Assembly: GCF_000151315.2 (NCBI RefSeq)
Contig: NW_011887293.1
Location: 1,465,585 to 1,529,584 of the forward strand
Source: Capsaspora owczarzaki ATCC 30864
Lineage: Eukaryota > Opisthokonta > Filasterea
Length of the DNA: 64,000 bases
Direction: 5' to 3'
The position numbers and the translations under genes are program-made. Below the pieces are notes generated by a model. That model made no database searches, was not told the DNA's origin, and saw only the letters and a program-made list of their open reading frames with translations. Numbering within the stretch: the stretch's first letter is position 1; each line of letters begins with the position of its first letter. Shown piece by piece: positions 46,562-57,373 of this stretch.

Positions 46562-49500
46562 ATGATATGCCGCTCGTCAAGCTCGTCGGTCGAGGCTCGC
46601 AAGCGCTTGGACCGGGTTGCAAAGGTGAGCTCTGCTGCAGGCGTGTGTTTCGCTTGCTTTCACGCTCTCTCGGGGCTCTGTGTCTCGGCTGTGACTGTGA
46701 TAACGGTGATGGTTGCACCGACTTCACGACTACGGAACCAACCCATGAACTGTCCAGAACCCGGTCCATGACGATGGGCTTGGATCACTGGAATTGAAAA
46801 ACTCACGCTGGCGTGTTTGGACCTCGTTCTCGTTCCAGATGCTCAACGACCTCAACTTACATGTCCTGCCAAGCGAACACGATGATAACGACGATGCGGA
46901 TGAGATTTTCCAAGATTCAATTCACCACCAGCAGCGGAGACTCGCTCGGCCCTATCCAATTCCAGAAGCAGATGGTAACGTCGAGCGTCGAGCGATTTTT
47001 GGTCGTGTTGGTTCCGCCCCTTCGCTTTGCTCACGAGAATCGCGGTTGGAACAAAAAAAAACAGTTGTTATGATATGCGATCCCTTCTTTGGGCCAGAAT
47101 TCGAGCGACTAGTGCACAATGTACGTTGCCAGGCCACGCACGGAATGGAGTCTAATCGGAACCGTCTGCTCACCTTATCGTCATACACACAGCGCATTAC
47201 AGTGTTAGGTCCGCAATATTTAATGTACATGGTGCGATCTGAGAAGCCCCTATTTCCTCGAGGAGTGTATGTGCAAGTGATTTTGCAGCAAATGTCCCAC
47301 GATTTTGCAGCTTCGTTTCTCATCCGTTTGTTTCCAACTTTTCTCCCTCCTCCTCCACCACCACCACCGCTTTTCCCCCTCTTGCGTGCTCAGCCGACCA
47401 GAGCACCCGATCTATTCAGCCGCATTCACAGGTGTGGTGTGTTGTTGTACTCAATTCGAGAACGCCGCTCGAGGGCATCTCCGCACGCTGATCCAATACA
47501 TGAATGGCGAGTTTAATCCGGCATTAACGAGCAAGGTAGGAGGGAGTTCAGGATGCGCCCCCACTCGGCTCTACCGATCAACTCACGTCCTTTTTTTTTT
47601 TTTTTTTTTTTTGTTTGTTTGTTTTTTCATTTAACCCGCAGGTGACCCATGTCGTCTGCGCTCCGTCTGTCACAAGATCAGAGAAATATCAAGTGGCGGT
47701 GCAGCTCGGCATGCCCATCATGTCGGCAGAGTGGGTGGAAGAGACGTGGCGGCGGTGCGCTCTGAAACACTTCTTGGCGACCGAACAACCCGACCTCGTT
47801 GCTCTGCGTTTGCCAACGTTCACCAACTGCGTAATTGCCCTCACTGGCTTTAGTGCGCAGTCCCGCTCGACCATTCAGGAGCTCACGGTGGCGCACGGCG
47901 GGGTCTATTCGCCCCATGTTCAGTCCAGCACGACGCATCTGCTCGTGCCCGCCAACCACGGACTTGTCCGTTCTGCATCAGCCCTCTATCCCGCGCCACT
48001 AAACTACCCATTCCTGGAGGACGGTGACCAAGCGAACGCACTCGAGTCGGAAAAGGCCCGCCTCGCCCTCCAGCCTTCGGCGCATATGGTCAAGATTGTC
48101 AGCGTTGAGTGGTTTGCCGACAGCATTGCTGGGCACGTCTGCATGTCAGAGGCCTCGTACGTTCCAGCGCGTGTCCAACAAATGCGTGCCCAAGGTCTGG
48201 ACTCTCCGCGTTTGATGGACTTGCACGCGGAGGAGACGGTGATGGAGGCGCCCGTTCAGTGCAACCCTTCGCTCTGGCTCGAATCGGATACCGAGCGCGC
48301 CGTGGCAAATAAGACGCTGCACGACTCGTTTCTCGACGGCTGCATTGTGTTCTTTTGGTTTGATGAGGCGTCTCCGCGCACCAATCTGCTTCGGCGCCTC
48401 CTTTTGGCTGCAGGCGGTCGGCGGTTCAACGACATTACAGACGCAACCACGCACATCCTCCTCGGCAAAGCGCCCAGCAACGACCTGCGGGAGTTTATCG
48501 CGCGACACGACGCTGGCCGACGTGTTCAAGTGGTGGGAGCGCTCTGGCTGGCGTCGTGCATTGCAGCAAGTTCCTGGCTGCCTGAGGATGACTTTTGCAT
48601 TGATTTGCACGCCGTTGATCGCCCTGCACCAACAGCCGTCGCGCCAAAACTGCCGCAGCCCGCGATGCTCCCCTCTGTTTCTCGGCCCGGCACCGCTGGA
48701 CAAGGGCTTTCGCGGGCCAGCTCGTTTGCCGATTCTGGCATGCCCTTGCAGCGCGCATCCAGCGTGTCCTTTCTCCAAACAGCAGCGCAGCAGCAAGCGG
48801 TCGCCAATGTCACAGATCTGGCCAATATGTTTATGACGGCAGGTGCGCGACGCCCCTCTGTCGTGGCCGAAGTTAGACCAGCCGCCGTTGTGGCAACAGC
48901 TGCCGTTGTGACTACCGCTCCTCCTCCTCCTCCTCCCCGTGCGCATGTTCGTGCTCATGCAGTCCCGTCCGCAGCCGATGCTTTTCTGCCGCTCAAGGAT
49001 ATGACCATTTGCATCTCCATGTTTGAAAACCCTCGCGACCGGAACGCACTTCGCGACCAAGTCTCCCGGCTCGGTGGCCTATTCACTGAACGGTTTTCTC
49101 GAAAGTCGGACGTTCTAGTATGCGGCAGCCCGCAAGGAAGCAAGTTCGAGACGGCGGGTGCTTGGGGTGTGGTCACGGTGAGTCGCGCCTGGTTGGACAG
49201 CTGCGAAGACTCCGGGACGCGCGTTCCGTTTGAGCACTTCCCGATCGCGCCACCGCCGGCCGTCGCCTCGGTAACGAGCGGCAATCCAACAGCAGAGTGG
49301 GTTAACGGCGCGGCAGACGCGGCGCTCCACCAGCTGGACGACGGTCGTGGAATCGCTGCCGCTCCCACTGTGACCGTTCTCTCGCAAGAGAGTGCTTCTC
49401 AACGATATGCGCCGTTGGTCGTATCAACAGCAACGTCCTCTCGGGCGACAGCATCCATCCAGCCTGTCGCGGCAGCACGCAAATCAGCGAGACGTGGGCG

Positions 49501-51513
49501 CAGCGCTGCAGCCAACTCAACCCAGGTTCCTGCCGCACAAGAACTGAACATCATCTCATTGACCTCAAAACCGACGACTGCACTTCCGCCCAAGCCAGAG
49601 CCTGTCGAAGTAGACGCTCCTCTTGCTGCAGAGGCTTCAGAACACACGCCTCAGCAGCCAGTCACTCCTGGAAGCGGCTCTGGGAGTGCCGTGGATTCGC
49701 TGCTCGTTGCCAAAGCGTTTGAAAAGCTAGCCGCCGCATCCACAATGCCAAAGATGAATACTCGGCTTCGAGCGCGCCGACTCTTGAGCACTACCAGTCG
49801 AAGCACCACCGCTGTGGAAGCCGCCAACAACTCAGCAGTCGCCCCAGCAGCTGGAGCCGACGACGAAATGTCGCTTGACGATGATGGCTTGTCGAACGGA
49901 CAGCACAGCAACGACGGGGCGGTTGCGAACGGCCCGTCTGGTCCCACCACGTTCCAAGCGGCATTCCAGGCCCGCCGAGCCACCTCCACCTCGCCCGGCA
50001 TTGCAAACGCTGCGGTAGGGTACACGCGCACCTTTTCAAACGCGCACGATCGGAGTGTCATCTCCCCAACCAGCGCGCTTGCTGCGGGCGCGGCAGACCG
50101 CGATGGGGTTGCACCTCCCGCTCTGCGGCTGTCTCGCGCCGATAGCGCCGCTCATGCAACGTCTGTCAGTGTGATTCACGCTTCCCGCCGAGCTGGAAGT
50201 GCAGCCGTAGGCGTTGGAGTTCCTGGAGCCGGTAACGGAGGTGGCTACGATGCGTACTCGCAAGAAGAGTCTGTGACGTACGACAATCCCGAATCCCGTG
50301 CACAACGCGAGAACATGCGAGAGCAGCTTCGGCAGAGCATCGCAGGAACTGCCGTCCCTTCGGCGGGGACAGACCTCGCAAACCTCCCCGCAAATGCTGC
50401 GTTGAATCGAGGAGGTGGGCCAGCGAGCAAAAGCACCGCCACGGCCGTGGCTCGCGGCGGCGGACGATCCGCGATCGCGCCCAACGATGCACATGCCGAA
50501 ACCACTCGCCAGTCGCTCCACCAGCTGCAGTATCACACACCAGGAGACAGCGCGCAAGACTCTGGACAGTTTGACTCGAGCCGCAACAAGCCACGAATGT
50601 TCTTGCTGTCAGCCATCGCCGAGGACGAAAAAGTCGCCTTGGCTGGTGTTATCGAATCGCTTGGCGGCAAGGTGTTGGTCACGGCCTACTATTCGACCGC
50701 CTGCACCCATCTGGTTGTGAGCACGCTCGGACGCAGCGAAAAGTACATGGCCGCGCTGGCTGCCGGTCGCTGGATTTTAAAGCCGAGCTACATTTCTGCA
50801 AGTCGCGATGCTGGGCATTTTGTGCGTGAAGAGGACCACGAGTGGGTGCCTGAATCGAATGTGAGTGATTTTCTTGACGGGCGGTTCCTTTTTTTTTTTG
50901 CGGCTGCTTTTGTTGGCCTGTTTGCTCTGTTTTCGTTGGCCTCTTTGCTCTGACTTTGCGTTCCTTCGGCTTTTTGTTGTTGCTTCTTCAGACTCATCAC
51001 AGCCATCAGGTGCTCCTCGAGCCGTGCCGCCGCTGGCGGTTGTTCCTGGAAAGAAAACCCGAGCTGACGGGCGCCTTTCATGGGTGGAGAGTCATGCTAT
51101 GTGTTGACCAAGAGCGTCAGCACGGCTTTCAACGCTTGCTCGAGGCAGGTGGTGCGCGTGTCACCTTTGGGAGCGCTGCTCGAATTGCGCAGGCGAATTC
51201 TCAGGCACTTGCCGAACCGGCAGCGCCCCTGCTTTTCACGCACGCATTTGTCGACATTACGCAGCACCACTTTGGTGCGCATAACTTTGACGCTCTGGCA
51301 AAATCAGGGACAGAGTGCCTCAAGCCAGAGTACATTGCGGATTTTCTCGTTCAGAATCCACCACCGGCGCCCGATCGCTTTCGCATTTTCCAAAGTGGCT
51401 CGTCGGGGGTCAGCGACGGCAGTGCGGAGGGGTCGAGACGAAAACGAACAGCTGCTGCGGCTCAACTTGGCGGGGCGGACTCCACTTCACCTCGCACGCG
51501 CGCTCGTCGCTGA
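46562..51513 (+). CDS. TOPBP1: TOPBP1 / Dpb11 multi-BRCT checkpoint and replication protein
   Basis: Exons 46839-46974, 47065-47120, 47193-47266, 47394-47535, 47642-50860 and 50992-51513 keep frame (1,382 residues). A probable first exon 46562-46624 ending at gtgagc adds 21 residues; its status is uncertain. The N-terminus matches the TopBP1 BRCT0/1 region (VMICDPFFGPEFERL, RITVLGPQYLM, RPEHPIYSAAFTGVVC). At least six further BRCT-like units follow, with Trp anchors in SAEWVEETW, SVEWFADSI, ALWLASCI and SRAWLDSC. The C-terminal pair matches BRCT7/8 of human TopBP1 closely: RSEKYMAALAAGRWILKPSY, GHFVREEDHEW, GAFHGWRV, LKPEYIADFLVQNPPP. TopBP1 loads replication factors and activates the ATR checkpoint kinase. 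The long linker (about 49400-50550) is Ser/Ala-rich and disordered. An obvious ATR-activation motif was not identified by eye. Confidence 0.93.
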
Positions 51514-51872
51514 ATCCTTGTTGGTTTCGCTCGCTCTCCCTCTCTCCCTTGGATAATTGTGTGATGGAGAACGATATCAACTGGTATATTTTTCATTGTA
51601 TTATTACATGTTAAGATGAATCAAGTGGAGATTTGTTTTGATCAATTTTAAAAGAGATGGAGAATCCTGGCTCAATGAAACCTCTGGTGGTGGTCGTAGT
51701 GGGGGTGTTGTTCTTGTTGTTGTTGCTGTGGTTTGAAAGACCGCTCGCCACAACACACACTTCATTGAGTGCGGCGCTTCGGATCCAGGAGCTGCAACGG
51801 CAATGGAGAAGAATCAATCAAACAACAAAAAGTGAATTACAAACGCAACGCCCCACCAACCAACACACGAAA
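51514..51872. other. Convergent 3' intergenic region
   Basis: About 360 bp between the TOPBP1 and exportin-T stop codons. It is AT-rich near 51590-51660 with a GTT-rich patch at 51700-51725. It must contain both 3' UTRs. No gene is seen. Confidence 0.6.
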
Positions 51873-53977
51873 TCACAACCCCCCTCGCTCGAGACGCACC
51901 ATCAGAGCGGCCTTGATGGCTTTCAAAGCATCGGCAGGAGCCATTGTATAGGCGGCCATTAGGGTTTGGACAAAGTGTTGCTGGAAGTCGTACGGGAGGC
52001 CAGAAGAAGGGAAGAAGACAGTCGTGAGGTACTGGATGAACTCTTGGCCAAGGCGGGTCAGGATGGCGCGGACGACCTGCGCAATGTTCTGCACAACCTG
52101 TTGGAGCGCGCGTCCAAACGTGATGCCAATATGAGCATTAACGATCGAGAAACAACAACAGCGACCCAAAAACGCAATCATGAGCAAGCAACACACCAGA
52201 ATAGATTGGCCGTCGGCAAAGTTGAACGATGGCGAACTGCAGACTCCAAAACAGGTAGGGACGACTTGGTCAAAGACGAATTGGTTGAAGCCAGCCACGC
52301 CTCCAGTGCCGTCAGCAGCATTGCACCAACATTCAATGGCTCGCACTAGCGCTGCAAGACTGCTCTTTTGCACCTGTCAAAGTTCACGTCGGGGAAAGCA
52401 CAACATTAGTTCAACCAAATTCGTCGCAAATAAGTCGGCACAAATGCGACAGTTGAAACACTCACCTCGGGGTCCGACAAGTCGCCGCTGCCACGAATCA
52501 AAGTTGACAAGAGCTGAGTCAAGCTGTCAATGTTGGCTGAAGAAAATGAAACGGGACAAAACAAAAGAAAGGCAAGACAAAGTAAGAACAACAACCGAGA
52601 AGCTTGCACAAAACAAAACACACTGCACACAAACTTCGTTACCTGATGAGAGGAAGACATTCACCAAGTCTCCAGACATGACTTGCTTGAGCAGCGAGAA
52701 ATATTTGCGGTAAAGAGTACTGCGCTCCTGTCGCACATCCGGATCGCTGGTGTCGGCCTGGACCTCCAGCAATGCAAAAATACGCGTCACAACAGGCAGG
52801 AAGGCATCGTTCAAGACATTCTCGAGTTTTGTCTGGGAGGTAGGGACATTCAAACAACAAAAAAAAACACACAAAAAACATATCACAAGTGAGTCGAGTT
52901 AAAGCTCAAAACAAAAAAGGAAAACCCTAGGCAAGCGCATCAAAACGCCATACCGTGTACTCGCTCATGAATTGATTGAACAAATCAATAAACTCGGCCA
53001 GATCTTTGGGACGCGAGCCCTCGACAAACCCTGCAATGAGGTCGGGAACGAACGGAAGCAAACCCTCGCCCAAGCAAGCCACCATGCGATGCACGAATTG
53101 GCGCAGCGCCTGGCGCAGATAATCCTGGCAGTGCGGGAGCTTGAAAACCCGCGACACGGTGCGCAGCGTCTCGATGAAGAGGGCATCAATGCCCGCAGCA
53201 CGCACGTGGCTGGAGCTCGAAAAGCCCTTGGACAAGTGGGTGATGGCCTGCACGACTTGCCCAAAGTAGAAGGTGTACAAGGGGGCCTCGAGCGGATCCG
53301 ACAGGAAGAGTTGCTGGTCAAAAGCACTGACAAACCCTGCAAGCATGGGCTCAATGATGGATTGGAGAATCTCGAGCTGCTGCTTGGGAGGGACGGTCTC
53401 GGCACTCACCATGTACCCAATAGCCTCGTAGCAATAGAGCTGGTCAGCGAGCGCAACGCCGTTAGAGGATTCGGCTGGGGGCAAATCGACAAAGAAAGCG
53501 GCTGGACGTCGAGATGCGATTGGCGACGCGGGTTGCGAGGACGCCAGCATCGAGTCTGGCTGCACTTGCATAATGTCGCGAATGCTGTCGAGAACCAACT
53601 CGACGTAAGGGCCTGAAAGCGAGCGCAAATCCCGCACAAACTGGCTGAAAAGATAGGCAGCGCGCCCGCGATGACCGCGCTGTGGGTGGCGAATGCCGCG
53701 CCGGTCGAGGAAAATGGTCAGTGCAGCTGGCAAGTACTGCGGCTCCAGACGGAAGAAACGTCGGAACTTGTACATGGTCTCGATGAAGGCAGAAACAACA
53801 ATGGGGTGGTCGTATGAGGCGACATCCGTTGTCATCAGCACAGTCATCATCGAGGCAAACGCCAGGTTGTACTGCTGCAACAGCGCCGTGGCAGTAGCGG
53901 CGTCCACTGGTGCCGCTTGTGTTTGGGACTGCTGGGGGTTGCGCTTTTGACTGCGCTTGCTCTGCTGTTGTTGTAGT

Positions 53978-54018
<41 letters not shown>

Positions 54019-56990
54019 GGCGTGTCCGTTCATAAAGCCGGCGCCATCGACGTTGCCTGGCGATGTGCCGAAGAGGGCAGCTGCCTCCACGTTGGAGCCT
54101 GAGGGCGTCAAGCTGGCCGAACCAGAACCGCCGTTCGACGTGTTCGAGCCACTGGTGCTGCCGCCGCCTCCAAGAACAGAGTGGGGTTCGTTGAACATTT
54201 CCTTGGCAACAGACTCGGCCAAATACTGCATCAACAGCAATGCCACCTCCACGTCTTGGAAGGGCACGTTGCGCCAGTTGTTCACATTGTGCAAAACAAC
54301 GTCGTGGACGTATGCCAGGACGATTTCGGGGCTAACGGAGCGAATCGTGTCAAACAGCTGCTTCATGTTCTTGCGAAGCTCGTACATGTTGAGCTCGTCG
54401 TCGCCACCATGCTCAAAGTTGTGGTCGGGCTCGTACTGCATCTTGACCACAACAATGCTCAACATGTCGCTGACAACCTTGTCCGACTCTTGCAGGCGCA
54501 CAAACTGCGAGGCAAACTCAGTGACGCGCGTCGAGACATCATCGTCGCTGTGGCCCAAAAATCCGAGCATGATGGGCGCAATCTGGAAGAGCAACTCGTG
54601 CGCCAGCACGATGCCTTGCTGCAGGATTTCAACATCAAGGTTCAACAGCATGATTCCTTGCTGGCATTTGGTGAGGTTGGACACGAGTTGCGTGCCGACA
54701 GACTCGACGAGCTCGGCCAAGGCAATCAGGAGATCCACTTGCTCTTCGTCGGTCGTTTCGCCAGACTCGATATCTCGCGCAATTTTGCTCGAAACGGCAT
54801 GGATGGCAGGAATGACGCCAATCGACTGGATCAAGGTGAGCTTGACGGCGGGATCTGCAATGCCCTTGCTCACAATGCGCTCAAATCCGGCGCAGGCCTT
54901 TTCTGCGAGCGCCGGCTGGAACAAGAAGCGGGTGAAAATGTCGACAAAGCGCGGCACCACCAGGTTGATGTCAATCCACGGAATGTAGTTGGTCATCACC
55001 TCCAGAGTGGTGGGCAGCACGTCGGCGGTGGCTGGCTGGGCGAAAAATTCGTTATTGGTGAGCAAGTGGTAAAAGAGCTCAACGATGGCCTCGACCGACG
55101 ACGCGCGCATGGCGTCCTTGATGGAGGTGTTTTGCGCAATGTCTTGATCGGTGCGGTTGAGGTCGCGGTTGACAATTTCGAGATCGACCTGGTTGAGAAT
55201 GCGAACCACCATGTCGAGATGGGCCATTTGAGTTTCGACCGTGTTGGCGAGCGTGGACGCCACAGGTGTCCCACCAGGGGTGACTGGTGCAGCCGTGATG
55301 GCACCTGTAATGGGAAGCTGGTTGGCGACGAGCGGGGGCGTCATTTGGCCCACCGCCATGCACTGCGCCGTGAGAGGTGAAAGGCAAAGAATGTCCGAGA
55401 AGAAGGACGGCCAGCGCGAGGGAAACTCCTCACGAAAGATGACCACCAGCACCTCTGCAAACTTTGTTCGCAGAAACAATGGAACGTCTTCGAAAATAAA
55501 GCCAAACACTTGCGCCAGCCAGGCGAATGTCACGAGGCGCAGTGTGTCTTGCTCCTCTGGTGTCATGATCATATATCTGATTCGGGAGGAAGGGGTCACG
55601 GGGCAGAACGAGTGAGTGCAAGCCGGGTGGGTGGGGAAAAAAAATGGTTGCTTTTGTCTGCGTCTTTCATCTGTCCCTCAAAACGAGTTTCAAAACATAC
55701 CGCGAGCGAATGATGGCTTCCAACACGGACAGCGTATTCACCACGATAAACGCGGGGTCGACAGCAATTCCATGCGCAGCGAAAAAGTGCGGACTGAGCA
55801 GATTCAGGCCAAAAATGAAAAGTGAGATCGATGATGCAGAAAACAAAAAAATGTCAGGATGCCATGTCCATCCATCTTGGCGTCAGGTCGCAGTCGTGAC
55901 TTGGACCAGCCCAGAGCCAAAGCTCCAGCGAAAAACCCAAATGAAAAACAAAAACCAAATAAACAAAAACAAAAACTCACTGTGGCGCAGCCTTGATGAA
56001 CAATGACAATGCGATTCGCCATGCTTCTGGATTGGCAGCTTGGAATTCTTCGAGCAATAGTGGACCCTGCCAACACAAACAAACAAGAGTTGGGGGATGG
56101 CAGCAAATCAAGTTTAGTTAGTGAGCGAGCGTAACGATCGTGCCGTGGGATTGATTCTGCCTACTGCGAGGCCACTAAATTCGGCCCATTTCCCTCCCAT
56201 GTGCTTGCCTGTCAACCTTTTTTTTTTTTGTATTTTTTTTTTTATTTCGCTGTCTCTGCTATTGACTGTGTGTTCTGACTGCGATCGGGGTCGCCGCCGC
56301 TGCAGCCGCCCCATCATGAATGAATGGGAACGAGCGCGCCTTCGAGCAACAGCCACAGCAAGCAGCACGAAGCAGCGCCACAGTTCACGGCAAAGCGCCA
56401 AAAGACGCAGCCATGCGGATTTCACTTCACGTCCATTGGCTTTTGGAAGGGGAGTTCACTCTGGGTTTGTCCAGCATGATCGAAAAAAAGCGAGACGACG
56501 CGCTTTGCACTGAAGCTCAACGTCACAAAACGGGGGGGGGGAAGGGAGAGACAAGAGACAGAGAGAGAGAGAGACGAGCGTGTGGAGATTTGGCTTTGTG
56601 GTTCTGTTTGCATCAGAGCCACGATGATGTGGAGAGAGAGGAGAAGGAAGTAAGCGGTCGACTTGCCTGTCCGCGGACGTCTTCAGTGTTGTGCGGCGAG
56701 AGCATGTGGATGGTGTGGACGAGCGCGACCTCGTCGGGGCTGAGCGCGGCGACGGACGTGGCTGCCGACCCTGCGCCACGAGCGGCAGCACCAGCAACCC
56801 CTGCGGCACCACTGCTGACACTGCGGCGCAGCGAGGACGAGACAGCAGAGCCAGCAGACCCAGCAGACGCGGCGGGGAGTGGCTGCGCGTCAATCACGCC
56901 GCGGTACGTCCCCAGCTGGGTCAGCAGCAGCTCAATGACGCTGAGCAGGTGCTGAACGGAGGCCGCACTCGGATCGCCGCCGTCCATCAT
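51873..56990 (-). CDS. XPOT: Exportin-T (XPOT/Los1), tRNA nuclear export receptor
   Basis: Eight exons, 56990-56667, 56066-55981, 55793-55701, 55576-52954, 52832-52643, 52536-52466, 52373-52197 and 52097-51873, give 1,262 residues; human XPOT has 962. Family blocks: FREEFPSRWPSFFSDILCLS, DIAQNTSIKDAMR, NYIPWIDINLVVPRF then FERIVSKGI, GHSDDDVSTRVTEF, RRFFRLEPQYLPAALTIFLD then RRGIRHPQRGHRGRAAYLFS, and a tail FNFADGQSIL then VVQNIAQVV. XPOT is an importin-beta-type HEAT-repeat receptor that carries mature tRNA out with RanGTP. Extra length comes from an Ala/Gly/Ser insert in exon 1 and a polyQ-rich insert (53955-54020 region). Intron 1 uses a GC donor (gcaagt). The 99-bp last intron is a multiple of three and free of stops. 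Confidence 0.95.
53962..54019 (-). repeat. CAG/CTG tract coding polyglutamine in exportin-T
   Basis: Nearly pure CTG triplets on the plus strand encode about 17 Gln with a single Leu interruption, followed by SKRSQKRN. It sits in a loop between HEAT repeats that is short in animal and yeast exportin-T. Confidence 0.9.
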
Positions 56991-57373
56991 TGGGGGAAAC
57001 AAGCAGCAATGACGGGGTGATTGATGCTTTGGGACGGAAAATTAGGGGGGAAAGGTACGACGAGGGATTGGAGAGGGGGGGGCTTGGAGTTTGAATGGGA
57101 CGAAACGAAAACGAAACGAAACAACAGCCAAAAAAAAAAAAAAAAAAAAAGAATGAGATTTATTATGAGGAGAGACTGATGAGAAACGAGTAGAAAGTAC
57201 GGTAAAGTACTGCATTGTTGGAATGAATGGATGTACAGCATTGTTACGGGTCGTCGAAAACAACCTTCAATAAATAACCTTCAATTAAACAACCTGAAAC
57301 AACAACCAGATCAACAACCTGAAAGAAACAACAACATCAGAAAGCACACTCACTCCACTCCACACCACACCGC
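56991..57373. other. Intergenic spacer between exportin-T and the Pol X gene
   Basis: About 380 bp. It carries an A20 run near 57130-57150 and two short repeats of an 'aaacaacctgaaa'-like motif near 57285-57325. It should hold the exportin-T promoter and the polymerase 3' UTR. No gene is seen. Confidence 0.6.
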
